Below, one piece after another: positions 24,528 through 33,310 of a DNA stretch of 47,730 nt (the stretch's first letter is position 1; each line of letters starts with the position of its first letter). The position numbers and the translations under genes are program-made. The stretch lies in the NCBI GenBank assembly GCA_051872395.1, contig JBJEDU010000008.1:1-47730 (forward strand), written 5' to 3'. This stretch comes from JBJEDU01 sp051872395 (lineage in GTDB: Bacteria; Bacillota_I; Bacilli_A; RFN20; CAG-826). The notes below the pieces were generated by a model. That model did not search any database, was not told the origin of the DNA, and worked only from the letters and a program-made list of their open reading frames with translations.

Positions 24528-27270
24528 CTTTTTTACCTATAACTTTATGACAACGTGGACAAATATGACTACCATCCTCTAATGTAATTATATCAAGAGA
24601 ATAGTTCCAACATCTATCACAACGAGTTCCTTTGTGATGAGTTACTTTAATTTTTGATGTTTGATAAGTCTCTCCATCTTCTAATAAATCAACAACTTCA
24701 AAAGAGGATACGACAAATATTTTATTTAATTCTTCTTCACTAAATTCATCGATTAATTCATGAACTTTCATAGAATTAAATGCTACTTTAACTGAAGCTT
24801 CTTGGCTTGAGCCAATAACTTGATTACCTCTAGCGACTTCTAAAGCTTTTAATACATCATTTCTAATAGAAATGAAAGTTGTATATTTTTCAGAAATATC
24901 ACTAGAAATTTCATTTTTATCAACAGTTGGATAATCTAATAATTGAACATTTTCCACTCTATCGCCTGGAAGATTTTTATTAAATTCATCCATAGTAAAT
25001 GGAAGAATAGGATTCAATAGTCTTAATAAAGCATCGCTTACTTTATAAATCACTGTTTGAATTTGATTTCTTCTTAAAGAATTTTCCGCTTCACAATATA
25101 AACTATCTTTTGCAATATCTAAATAGAAACTACTCAAATCAGTTGAAATGAAATTCATAAGCGAAGATAAGGCAGAAGCAAAATCATATTTTGCGAAATC
25201 TTCATCAACTTCGACAATTAATTGGTTAAGTCTATTTAAGATAAATTTATCAACAAGAGTAAATTCACTCGCTAATCTTTCAGTATCAAAACCAACTAAA
25301 TTCCAACTCATAAATTTAAGAGTATTTCTGATTTTTCGATAAATTTCCGATACTTGTTTAACGATATTTTCAGATATACGAACATCTTGTTGGAAATCCA
25401 CTGTCACGGTCCATAATCTTAAAATATCAGCGCCATAGATATTTGCGATTTTACTAGGATCGATACCATTCCCTTTTGATTTTGACATCTTTTCCCATTT
25501 TTCATCCATAACAAATCCATGAGTTAAAACTGATTTATATGGCGCAACTCCATAACACGCTAAAGAAATAATTAAACTGGAATTAAACCATCCACGATAT
25601 TGGTCACTTCCTTCAAGATATAAATCACATGGATATTTTAAATCTCTTCCATTTAAAACAGCGTTAAAGCTACTACCGGAATCAAACCAAACATCCATAA
25701 TATCTTTTTCTTTACTAAATTCTCCTTTAGGAGAATGTTCATTAGTATAACCTTCAGGAAGAAGATCTTTAGCGTCTAATTCATACCAAATTGAAGAACC
25801 TTTTTCTAAGAAAAGTTTCTTGATATGGTCAAATACTTTTTCTTCGATAATTGGAGTGCCATCTTCACAATAAATAATAGGAATTGGAACACCCCATGCT
25901 CTTTGACGAGAAATACACCAATCAGCACGATCTTTAATCATGTTGACCATTCTTGTTTCTCCCCAAGATGGATACCATTTCACTTTATGTATTTCATCAA
26001 TTAATTGTTGACGAATAGGGTCAATTGAACAGAACCATTGATCAGTAGCTCTAAAAATTAATGGTTTACCAGTTCTCCAATCATGAGGATAACTATGAGT
26101 AAAAACAGAATGTTTTAAAAGCGCATTGTTTTCTTTTAATATTTCTAACACTATTTCATTAGCGTCTTCATAGAAAACACCTTCAAGTCTTTCTCCTGTT
26201 CCTTTCATTAAATATCCTTTTTCATCGACAGGACAATATGGTTTAATACCATATTTCAAACAAACTTGATAGTCTTCAGCACCATGTCCAGGAGCAGTGT
26301 GAACTAAACCAGTACCTGCATCATTAGTAACATGTGTACCAACAATCATATATGATTCACGGTCATAAAATGGATGTTTACAAACAACTCCATCGATACT
26401 TTGTCCGTTAAATTCTTTGATTAATTCAACATTTTCTAATCCTAATTCTTCGGCTAATTGATCTTTAAATTCTTTTAAGAACACTAATTTACCAAAATTA
26501 GAAGTGTTATATTCGCCATATATAAAATCAGGATGGGCAGAAATCGCTAAGTTAGCAGGGAGAGTCCAAGGAGTAGTTGTCCAAATAACTACACGAGCGC
26601 CTTCATCAATTACTCCCTTTCCATCTTTAACTTTAAAGGCAACATAAATTGAATGTGATTTAACATCTGCGTATTCAATTTCTGCTTCCGCTAAAGCGGA
26701 TTCACTACTAGGTGACCAATAAACTGGTTTTAATCCTTTATAAATTAATCCTTTCAAAGCCATTATTTTAAAGCATTCAATTTGCGATGCTTCAAATTCT
26801 TTTTGAAGAGTTAAGTATGGATGTGAAAAATCTCCAACTAAACCAAGGCGACGAATTTCTTCTTTTTGTTTTTCAACTTGTTTTATTGCGTATTCTTCAC
26901 AATTTTTTCTAAATTCAACAATTGGGGTAGTTTTGCGATTAACTCCTGATTTAGTCACCATATTTTCAATTGGTAAACCATGAGTGTCCCATCCAAAAAC
27001 AAAAGGAGTGAAAAATCCTTTCATGTTTTTATATCTAATGACAAAATCTTTCAATATTCTATTTAGCATATGGCCACAATGAATATCACCATTTGCATAT
27101 GGTGGACCATCATGTAAAACAAATTCATTGCAATTTTTTCTATTATCTTGCATCAATTTATATAAATCTTCATCACACCATTTTTTGACGAGAATAGGTT
27201 CTTTATTAGCTAAACCTGCTCTCATTTCAAAATTAGATTTTCGCATTAATAACGTTTCTTTAAAATCCAT
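24517..27270 (-). CDS. ileS: Isoleucyl-tRNA synthetase
   Basis: IleRS (917 aa) charges tRNA-Ile. HIGH motif in PPYANGDIHCGHMLN (about 55-69), a full CP1 editing domain, KMSKSKGNG (about residue 597), and the C-terminal zinc site CDRCWNYS...CPRCHK. Bacterial-type in length and in having the zinc finger. Start ATG 27270 follows GGAGGG; a preceding in-frame codon four residues upstream lies in the SD itself. The gene is governed by the Ile T-box at 27286-27485. Confidence 0.98.
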   Translation of the reverse strand: MDFKETLLMRKSNFEMRAGLANKEPILVKKWCDEDLYKLMQDNRKNCNEFVLHDGPPYANGDIHCGHMLNRILKDFVIRYKNMKGFFTPFVFGWDTHGLPIENMVTKSGVNRKTTPIVEFRKNCEEYAIKQVEKQKEEIRRLGLVGDFSHPYLTLQKEFEASQIECFKIMALKGLIYKGLKPVYWSPSSESALAEAEIEYADVKSHSIYVAFKVKDGKGVIDEGARVVIWTTTPWTLPANLAISAHPDFIYGEYNTSNFGKLVFLKEFKDQLAEELGLENVELIKEFNGQSIDGVVCKHPFYDRESYMIVGTHVTNDAGTGLVHTAPGHGAEDYQVCLKYGIKPYCPVDEKGYLMKGTGERLEGVFYEDANEIVLEILKENNALLKHSVFTHSYPHDWRTGKPLIFRATDQWFCSIDPIRQQLIDEIHKVKWYPSWGETRMVNMIKDRADWCISRQRAWGVPIPIIYCEDGTPIIEEKVFDHIKKLFLEKGSSIWYELDAKDLLPEGYTNEHSPKGEFSKEKDIMDVWFDSGSSFNAVLNGRDLKYPCDLYLEGSDQYRGWFNSSLIISLACYGVAPYKSVLTHGFVMDEKWEKMSKSKGNGIDPSKIANIYGADILRLWTVTVDFQQDVRISENIVKQVSEIYRKIRNTLKFMSWNLVGFDTERLASEFTLVDKFILNRLNQLIVEVDEDFAKYDFASALSSLMNFISTDLSSFYLDIAKDSLYCEAENSLRRNQIQTVIYKVSDALLRLLNPILPFTMDEFNKNLPGDRVENVQLLDYPTVDKNEISSDISEKYTTFISIRNDVLKALEVARGNQVIGSSQEASVKVAFNSMKVHELIDEFSEEELNKIFVVSSFEVVDLLEDGETYQTSKIKVTHHKGTRCDRCWNYSLDIITLEDGSHICPRCHKVIGKKDEE

Positions 27271-27285
27271 AAAACCCTCCAAAAT

Positions 27286-27485
27286 AAAAGCGCCCTATCT
27301 AAGGACGCTAATCTAAGCGCGGTACCACCTTAGTTCTAAATATAATTTAGCCCTTAATTTTTCTTTTTTTCTTACTCTTAATTCAGAAAAGTTACTTAGA
27401 AGTGATATCTATTTAAATATGTAGGCACTATACTTTCACCATCTATAGCTCGCTAAGCCATCAATTTAAAGGCGTTGTCTTCTAA
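27286..27485 (-). promoter_or_regulatory. T-box riboswitch controlling ileS (Ile specifier AUC)
   Basis: The T-box AAGGTGGTACCGCG is at 27318-27331 on the minus strand. The terminator AGCGUCCU/AGGGCGCU (27289-27309) is followed by UUUUAUUUU. The specifier region GAUAUCACU gives AUC (27404-27406), an isoleucine codon. Uncharged tRNA-Ile should prevent termination. Confidence 0.94.
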
Positions 27486-27489
27486 ACTA

Positions 27490-29154
27490 TTAGATAACTC
27501 TAATAGCGATATAATCAAGATACACTGATTTTGTAATATTTGAAAGAACAAATTTTACTTTTCCTTGTTTTGGAGCGTCAAATGAAACACCATATTGCGC
27601 ACTAACAGCGTTATAATTCATTTTATCAGTATAAACAACTGCGTCATCAACATACATGGTGATATCATAAGTTGATTGACTTGACGAATCTCCTAAAAGG
27701 AGCATATCAGTAATTTGATTTTTGCCATCAAAAGTAAATTCTTCTTTTGATTCAATAATAATTGTTTTACAAGGCACGGAATTGGTTCCAAATTTAACGC
27801 CTTGAGTTGCACTATTGGATTGAACAGAGCCTTCCTCGAAATAAAATAGGAAGTCAACTCCTTCAAAATTCATCTCGTGATACACACCACATTGAGTAGC
27901 GATATCAGCGAAATCTTGTCCTGCACTCTTTGCGGTGAATTTGTGTTTAAAATTACAATCATCAAACACGCTATCTTTAACCTCAAACTTAAAATCAATC
28001 TCGTTATATAATGTTAAAATTTTGAGATTGAAGGTTCCAATTTCTTCTAATAGATAAACATTTGAACCAGTTGAAAAGATTTTGTTGCCATCATAAGAAG
28101 AGGTTGTAAAGTCTTTATTAACACTAATTAAAGAAATATCATCGAACGATAATACTTCGCCCTCTGTATAAGTTCTTTTTGCATTTTCGATTGCAACATT
28201 AGATATTTCACTACTATTAATTTCTAATTTTTCATAGCTAGGTTCTAAATATTTTAATTCTCCAGGTTGATTTGCTTTACTTCCAAAAATATAATCAACA
28301 AGTTCTGGATAATCGACGAATGGATTTCTATTGCCTTGCGCCACTCCATTATATAAATATGAATAAACAACTTCGTTATGTTGATATTCTTTTCTATCGA
28401 CATCAAAAGAATTGTTCCAATTTAATAAAGTGGAAAGATTGCCCATACATTTTTCACCTGTACGGCATGTTTCTTCTCTAACAAATAACCCACCTTTATC
28501 TTCATCACCATACATCAAAGCCATATAAAATATCGCTCGAGAAAGACGACCTTTATCTTGATTAGAAGGTTCGAATTTATCTGCTGAATATATGCAATTA
28601 AATACTTCGCCAGTTTTTTCTAATTCACTGACTTCACCAAAATTTTTATTAGAACGAGAATTGTTTGCAGTCTCGTTTGCAGCGAATAAATTATGGAAAT
28701 CAGTAAGCATTCCTTTATTCGTGGTATTAGGATTTTCTCCAACCATCAAAGTCTTCGCAAAAGCATGTTCTCTTTGATAGCCTTTAGATAAATAAGAAGT
28801 TTCGGTTTTTAAGCGGTTTTGGTCATCGTAAATTGTGTTAACACATTCAAAATCATCCAATGCTTGATCGGCGTTTTGATTTACTTCCCAATTACCATCA
28901 TACGCTAGAGCGGTATAACCATCATATAAGCGTTCTACTAGTTTTTCTCTTAAATCATCACCATTTGTCCATGATGATATGTTTTCATAATAATTATTGT
29001 AATAATCTGTTCGATATTCTTTTATTTCGCTGGTGGTTTCTTCTTCACTACTACTATAGCTTAATTGTTCTGATGAATTCCCATTTTTCGCACATGAAGA
29101 AAAACCAATGCTGAATAATAAAATTGAGACAACGAATATACTATTTTTTTTCAT
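27490..29154 (-). CDS. Secreted endonuclease I-family nuclease lipoprotein
   Basis: This 554-aa protein starts with a lipoprotein signal (MKKNSIFVVSILLFSIGFSSC; Cys21 would be lipidated). The endonuclease I domain (about 55-290) shows REHAFAKT (128-135), TDFHNLFAAN (151-160) and NNSRSNKNFGEV (164-175), the beta-beta-alpha-metal motif of EndA/BsnI enzymes. Residues 325-400 look like a bacterial Ig-like domain (YTEGEVLSF...), and 410-554 like a beta-sandwich of unknown ligand. It probably degrades extracellular DNA or RNA for scavenging. Its ATG overlaps the ftsZ stop by one base (TAATG) with no SD, so it is probably translated by re-initiation. Confidence 0.86.
   Translation of the reverse strand: MKKNSIFVVSILLFSIGFSSCAKNGNSSEQLSYSSSEEETTSEIKEYRTDYYNNYYENISSWTNGDDLREKLVERLYDGYTALAYDGNWEVNQNADQALDDFECVNTIYDDQNRLKTETSYLSKGYQREHAFAKTLMVGENPNTTNKGMLTDFHNLFAANETANNSRSNKNFGEVSELEKTGEVFNCIYSADKFEPSNQDKGRLSRAIFYMALMYGDEDKGGLFVREETCRTGEKCMGNLSTLLNWNNSFDVDRKEYQHNEVVYSYLYNGVAQGNRNPFVDYPELVDYIFGSKANQPGELKYLEPSYEKLEINSSEISNVAIENAKRTYTEGEVLSFDDISLISVNKDFTTSSYDGNKIFSTGSNVYLLEEIGTFNLKILTLYNEIDFKFEVKDSVFDDCNFKHKFTAKSAGQDFADIATQCGVYHEMNFEGVDFLFYFEEGSVQSNSATQGVKFGTNSVPCKTIIIESKEEFTFDGKNQITDMLLLGDSSSQSTYDITMYVDDAVVYTDKMNYNAVSAQYGVSFDAPKQGKVKFVLSNITKSVYLDYIAIRVI
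27491..27518 (-). promoter_or_regulatory. Candidate promoter of the ileS T-box transcript
   Basis: TTGATT (27513-27518) and TATCTA (27491-27496) on the minus strand, 16 bases apart, overlapping the end of the nuclease gene and just upstream of T-box Stem I. Confidence 0.35.
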
Positions 29155-30302
29155 TAAATGTCTTTTAAGAAGCTTGGCAAAATGCTGTCTTCGTCCACTT
29201 CCTCCTTTTTGTTTTCTTCTTTTGTTTCTTGTTCATTTGTTTGTTGTTCACTATTATCATCTAATAATGAATCTTGAACTCCTGCTGTCTTTGATGGAGA
29301 GCCAAGAGAGTCCAATGGATTAAATGGAGGAATTTTTGAGAAATCAATTTCCTCCTCGAAATCTGAAGCGATGACGCTAGCAATAATTTCATCTGTTAAT
29401 TGGTAATTTATGTTAATGCCAAATTTGATATCAATATCTCGACCTGCGACACCAATAATTCTATTAACTGTATCTTGGGCTTCAAATAATGAAACTTGAG
29501 GACCACAAGTAACAGCGATAATTGCTCTTCTCGCTCCTTTAATTGACGCTTCAAGTAAAGGAGAATTAATCGCGTTAGAGGCAGCATCTTTTGATCTTGT
29601 TGGTCCGCTTCCTTGGCCAAAACCAATCAAAGCAACACCTGAATCTTTCAAAGTCGATTTCACATCAGCATAATCGAGATTAATAATTGCAGGAAGCAAA
29701 ATTAAATTGACTACTGTTTTAACTGATTGCGCTAAAACTTTATCGGCTTCAGAAAATGCTTCACTAATAGGAGCATTTCCACTCATAACTAATAATCTAT
29801 CATTTCCCACAACAATGAAAGAATCGACATTTTCTTTTAATTTATTTAAACCTTCAACAGAGTTAGAAATTCTCTTTTTACCTTCAAAGGTAAAAGGACG
29901 AGTAACAATCGCAACTACTAAAGCGCCAGCTTCTCTAGCAATTCTAGCCACAACTGGAGCAGCGCCAGTTCCAGTTCCGCCACCCATACCGGCAGCGATA
30001 AACACTAAATTTGCGCCTTTGACTACTTCAGCAATATCATCTTTACTCGCTTCTGCTGCTTTTTCACCAACGCTTGGATCTCCCCCAGCGCCTAAACCAT
30101 TAGTAATTTCTTCTCCTAATGGAATTCTATTTACCGCTTTTGAAGTTGATAATGCTTGTTTATCGGTATTCATGACATAAAATTCAACGTTTTGAATTTC
30201 TTCATCAATCATTCTATTAACTGCGTTATTTCCAGCACCACCAACACCAATAACAACAATTCTTGCTGCTGGTTCAAAATTATCTAAGTTGTAATTATTC
30301 AT
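29154..30302 (-). CDS. ftsZ: Cell division GTPase FtsZ
   Basis: FtsZ (382 aa) polymerises into the division ring. Seen are GGAGNNAVNRMID (about 20-32), NTDKQAL, the tubulin signature GGGTGTGAAPV (about 106-116), and the T7 loop NLDYADV (about 209-215). After a short acidic Gln/Glu-rich linker (about 345-368) comes the conserved C-terminal peptide SILPSFLKDI, which binds FtsA/SepF. It lies 13 bases downstream of ftsA, with GGGAGAG as SD. Confidence 0.97.
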   Translation of the reverse strand: MNNYNLDNFEPAARIVVIGVGGAGNNAVNRMIDEEIQNVEFYVMNTDKQALSTSKAVNRIPLGEEITNGLGAGGDPSVGEKAAEASKDDIAEVVKGANLVFIAAGMGGGTGTGAAPVVARIAREAGALVVAIVTRPFTFEGKKRISNSVEGLNKLKENVDSFIVVGNDRLLVMSGNAPISEAFSEADKVLAQSVKTVVNLILLPAIINLDYADVKSTLKDSGVALIGFGQGSGPTRSKDAASNAINSPLLEASIKGARRAIIAVTCGPQVSLFEAQDTVNRIIGVAGRDIDIKFGININYQLTDEIIASVIASDFEEEIDFSKIPPFNPLDSLGSPSKTAGVQDSLLDDNSEQQTNEQETKEENKKEEVDEDSILPSFLKDI

Positions 30303-30315
30303 ATTTTTTCTCTCC

Positions 30316-31518
30316 CTATTTTGGATTTCTTGTCACTTGATTTACTTTAGGATGATTTTCATCATAAACCGTTTTGTATTTTCCATCGGCTACAATTGCG
30401 CCCAAACAATTAAAGAATGTCGCATTTCGTACACCGATTGTATCGCTAATTTTTGAAATGACATAATCACTTGGAATTTTATGTTCAATATATTCTTTAA
30501 GCCCTACCAATTGAGAACCTCCACCAATTAAAACCATTGGTATCTTTTTCGATTCTGACGGATAAGATTCTAATAATGAATTCAATGCTGAATTAAGTGA
30601 ATTAGTGAAGCTTTCTAATTGAGATTTGATTACTTGATTGAAATCATCTTTATAAATTTTACTTTCAACACCTTCTTCATCAATCAATGTGCATATTGGA
30701 GCTTTAAATGAAGTTGTTCTAGTATCATAGCCATATAAGCATTTATATTTTTCGGCATCATCGTAGTTAATATTAAATTTTTCTATCAAAGCATCATTAA
30801 TTCGGTCTCCTCCCCAAGAGAAGAAACGTGAACTAAATAATTTCGAATCGACTATTAAAGATACAGTTGTTAAATCGCTTCCGATATCCACTAAAACATA
30901 TGCTTGAGGAATATCTCCATAATTTGCAAGAGCTTGGGAAGCCGCAAACGGAGCAATGAAACATCTTTTTATAGTGAGTTTAGTAGCGTCCAAAGCACTT
31001 TTGTAATCTGAATAAATTGATTCAGGAATACAATGAAGTTTAGCGTTTAATTCGATAGAATTGGAACATTTTCCAATAGGAGGAAGAGCGGTCGATTCAT
31101 TTTCTAACATAAATGAATCTGGAACAATATCAATCAATGAATATTTGTTTGGAATCTTTCTTCTTCTAAAAAAGGAATATAAACTGCGAATATCAGCGTT
31201 TGAAATAACGCCATTATCGGAATTGATTAAAGATGAACTTTTCCCTTGTAATACTTCAAGACCTAAAGGAGGCAAAATTAAAATGACCTCAGATGATTTA
31301 ACGTGAATCAATGCTGATTTATCTTGGATGTCACTCAACTTGATAATTTCCTCAATAACTCGAGGCATGTCAATAATCTTACCTGTATTTGTGATTGGTC
31401 CAATTTTTTTATTTAAAGAGTATAAAACATAAGGCTTGCCTTTAATTTCATAACCCGCTAAAAATTTAATAGATTTCGTTGATACTTCAATAACTGCAAC
31501 ATTTTTTTCATTATTCAT
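30316..31518 (-). CDS. ftsA: Divergent FtsA-like division ATPase
   Basis: This 400-aa actin-fold protein is placed as FtsA by position (immediately before ftsZ) and by its SHS2/ASKHA layout: VAVIEVSTKSIKFLAGYE at the start, a YVLVDIGSDLTTVSLI phosphate-2-like stretch (about 205-220), and VLIGGGSQLVGLKEYIE near the end. It is divergent: the usual DIGTSK becomes EVSTKS and DIGGGTTD becomes DIGSDLTT. It ends in a polar tail (DENHPKVNQVTRNPK) instead of the amphipathic membrane helix found in most FtsA. A PilM/DnaK-like relative is a remote alternative. Own promoter at 31540-31568. Confidence 0.85.
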   Translation of the reverse strand: MNNEKNVAVIEVSTKSIKFLAGYEIKGKPYVLYSLNKKIGPITNTGKIIDMPRVIEEIIKLSDIQDKSALIHVKSSEVILILPPLGLEVLQGKSSSLINSDNGVISNADIRSLYSFFRRRKIPNKYSLIDIVPDSFMLENESTALPPIGKCSNSIELNAKLHCIPESIYSDYKSALDATKLTIKRCFIAPFAASQALANYGDIPQAYVLVDIGSDLTTVSLIVDSKLFSSRFFSWGGDRINDALIEKFNINYDDAEKYKCLYGYDTRTTSFKAPICTLIDEEGVESKIYKDDFNQVIKSQLESFTNSLNSALNSLLESYPSESKKIPMVLIGGGSQLVGLKEYIEHKIPSDYVISKISDTIGVRNATFFNCLGAIVADGKYKTVYDENHPKVNQVTRNPK

Positions 31519-31539
31519 AATTGTACCTACTTATTACTA

Positions 31540-31568
31540 ATTTTACTAATTATTGAGAAAATATACAA
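31540..31568 (-). promoter_or_regulatory. Promoter of ftsA-ftsZ
   Basis: TTGTAT (31563-31568) and TAAAAT (31540-31545) on the minus strand, 17 bases apart. It lies between the terminator at 31641-31670 and ftsA, leaving a leader of about 15 nt with only a weak TAGG SD. Confidence 0.6.
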
Positions 31569-31585
31569 TAAGATATTTTATTGTA
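31564..31585. promoter_or_regulatory. Candidate operator at the ftsA promoter
   Basis: TACAATAA and TTATTGTA form a perfect 8-bp inverted repeat with a 6-base centre, and the repeat covers the -35 box of ftsA. It has the size and symmetry of a site for a dimeric regulator. The protein is unknown. Confidence 0.4.
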
Positions 31586-31640
31586 TTATTCGAAGAAAAA
31601 ATTAAATTATTAACTACTAATTAAATACTATTTTTCGACT

Positions 31641-31670
31641 AAAAAAAGACCACTGGGGGAAGTGGTCTTT
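31641..31670 (-). terminator. Intrinsic terminator after the mraZ-rsmH-74-aa unit
   Basis: AAAGACCACT (31645-31654) and AGTGGTCTTT (31661-31670) make a 10-bp stem with a 6-nt loop. On the minus strand the U run continues for four more bases. It splits the dcw locus into mraZ-rsmH-orf and ftsA-ftsZ units. Confidence 0.85.
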
Positions 31671-31706
31671 ATAATAAATTAAGGAGAAACTTAATTAATT
31701 ATCAAT

Positions 31707-31931
31707 TTAAATATAATAGGACAATAAGGATGATAGAGTGATTTCTTCTTCGCTTGATTCATTAACTAAAGAGATATCTTCGTCCTCTTTCGCTTTAGTT
31801 TGAACGGCAGAAATATATGAAGGAACAGCAATAACCATGCAGGCAGTTGCCATCAAAACAGATGACAAAAAGAATTTCTTTAAGCGATAATAACCGGCTT
31901 TATGATTGAATTTTTCTAATTTGTCTTTCAT
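31707..31931 (-). CDS. Unrecognised 74-aa membrane or exported protein at the ftsL position
   Basis: The ATG at 31931 has a strong SD (AAAGGAG) and starts 25 bases after the rsmH stop, where ftsL lies in other dcw clusters. The protein has a basic N-terminus with KAGYYRLKKFFLSSV, one hydrophobic segment (about 22-42), then about 30 acidic residues (KEDED, ESSEEE) ending LSSLLSYYI. An I-S-A site before VQT could be cut by signal peptidase, and the N-terminus weakly recalls Gram-positive KxYKxGKxW-type signals. It lacks the leucine-zipper coiled coil of FtsL. I do not recognise it; it could be a reduced FtsL, a new division factor or a secreted peptide. Confidence 0.75.
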   Translation of the reverse strand: MKDKLEKFNHKAGYYRLKKFFLSSVLMATACMVIAVPSYISAVQTKAKEDEDISLVNESSEEEITLSSLLSYYI

Positions 31932-31955
31932 CGTGTTTAGCTCCTTTCTAATTTC

Positions 31956-32882
31956 TTACTTTTTTTCAATTGCTCTCACTTTAGCGCTTTTGCTTCGATG
32001 ATTCCTTTCAATCTCTTCTTGTGTTGGCACAATGACTTTTCGATTTACTAATCGATATTGTTTGGTTTCAATTCCTTGTAAAGGGATATCGATTCTATTG
32101 CCTTCCTCCACTGCATAATCTTTAAATATATTTTTTGTTATGCGATCCTCTAAAGAATGGAAGGTAATGACAACAAGCCTACCATTTTTATTTAACAAGT
32201 TAATTGATTTATTTAATGTTTCTTTTAAGACATTAAGTTCATCATTAACTTCAATGCGTAGAGCTTGAAATATTTGTTTTGCTGGATGTCCAATTTTCTT
32301 TAATTCTTTATCAGGTTTACTTCTTTTGATAATGTCCACTAATTGGAAAGTGGTTTTTATAGGTTGTTTTTCTCTTTCCTTACAAATATTTTTTGCTATT
32401 TGGTAAGAGAATTTATCTTCACCATATTCGTTAAAGACTCGATAGAGTTCTTTAAGAGAATACGTATTGATAACTTTTTCAGCGGTTAATGGATTAGAGG
32501 AATCCATTCTCATATCTAATACATCATCTTTTTGATAAGAGAATCCTCTTGAACCATCATCTAGTTGAGGGGAACTGACACCTAAATCCATCAATATTCC
32601 ATCAACATGTTCGATATTTAACTGTTTCAATATTTTGTCGATGTTAACAAAATTTGATTTAACGAGAATAAATCTATTTGAAATAGATTCAAGTAACGGT
32701 CTAGATTCATTTATTGCTGTTTCATCTTGATCTATCCCAATTAATAAACCTTTATCATTTAATTTGGATAAAATCTTTGATGAATGTCCACCTCTACCAA
32801 GAGTGAGGTCGACATAAATTCCATCACTTTTGATATTCAATAAATCTATGCATTCATTTAAAAGAACGGGGATGTGCTCCAT
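31956..32882 (-). CDS. rsmH: 16S rRNA m4C1402 methyltransferase RsmH (MraW)
   Basis: RsmH (308 aa) methylates N4 of C1402 in the ribosomal P site. SAM motif YVDLTLGRGGHSSKIL (about 23-38), MDLGVSSPQLDDGSRGFSY (about 101-119), and the C-terminal ITFHSLEDRITKNIF are diagnostic. It starts two bases after mraZ stops, with no SD of its own, so it is coupled to mraZ. Confidence 0.97.
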   Translation of the reverse strand: MEHIPVLLNECIDLLNIKSDGIYVDLTLGRGGHSSKILSKLNDKGLLIGIDQDETAINESRPLLESISNRFILVKSNFVNIDKILKQLNIEHVDGILMDLGVSSPQLDDGSRGFSYQKDDVLDMRMDSSNPLTAEKVINTYSLKELYRVFNEYGEDKFSYQIAKNICKEREKQPIKTTFQLVDIIKRSKPDKELKKIGHPAKQIFQALRIEVNDELNVLKETLNKSINLLNKNGRLVVITFHSLEDRITKNIFKDYAVEEGNRIDIPLQGIETKQYRLVNRKVIVPTQEEIERNHRSKSAKVRAIEKK

Positions 32883-32884
32883 AA

Positions 32885-33310
32885 TTATTCTTTTTCAATA
32901 TTTTCAGCGATATCATCGAATTCTTGTTCACTTTCAAGCTCATATTGTTCATATTTTGCTTTGTCCCATAATTCTAGATGATTACCAACACCGATAACGG
33001 AGACATCTTTTCCAATTGAGTAACGGGTCAATAATTCTTGTGGAATTTGAATTCTGTTTGAACCATCAATTTCGAGTTCACACACAGTTGCGAGTTGTGA
33101 ACGAATGTATTTACGATTGTTGGTTTTATTAAACGGTAAATTTTTAACTTCTTCCCATAACTTTAAAAATTCATCTTCGTTATAAATCGCTAGAGCACCA
33201 TCAAATCCTTTCATAATGTAGCAAACCGAAGTAAGTGAACTTTTAAATTTAGCAGGGACAGATAAACGACCTTTATTATCTAAACTGCGATCAAATCTAC
33301 CGAAGAACAT
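32885..33310 (-). CDS. mraZ: Transcriptional regulator MraZ
   Basis: MraZ (141 aa) is a ring-forming AbrB/SpoVT-like DNA-binding protein that represses the dcw cluster. It has two tandem copies of the fold: DNKGRLSVPAKFK (about 12-24) and DGSNRIQIPQELL (about 85-97). ATG 33310 was chosen because the next six upstream codons belong to the operator. Its three binding boxes sit directly before the start. Confidence 0.96.
   Translation of the reverse strand: MFFGRFDRSLDNKGRLSVPAKFKSSLTSVCYIMKGFDGALAIYNEDEFLKLWEEVKNLPFNKTNNRKYIRSQLATVCELEIDGSNRIQIPQELLTRYSIGKDVSVIGVGNHLELWDKAKYEQYELESEQEFDDIAENIEKE

Noticed and set aside
11691..27331. Identical 14-nt sequence at 11691-11704 and 27318-27331 as a mobile-element or att repeat
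   Set aside because: Both are the T-box element of aminoacyl-tRNA synthetase leaders; identity reflects function.
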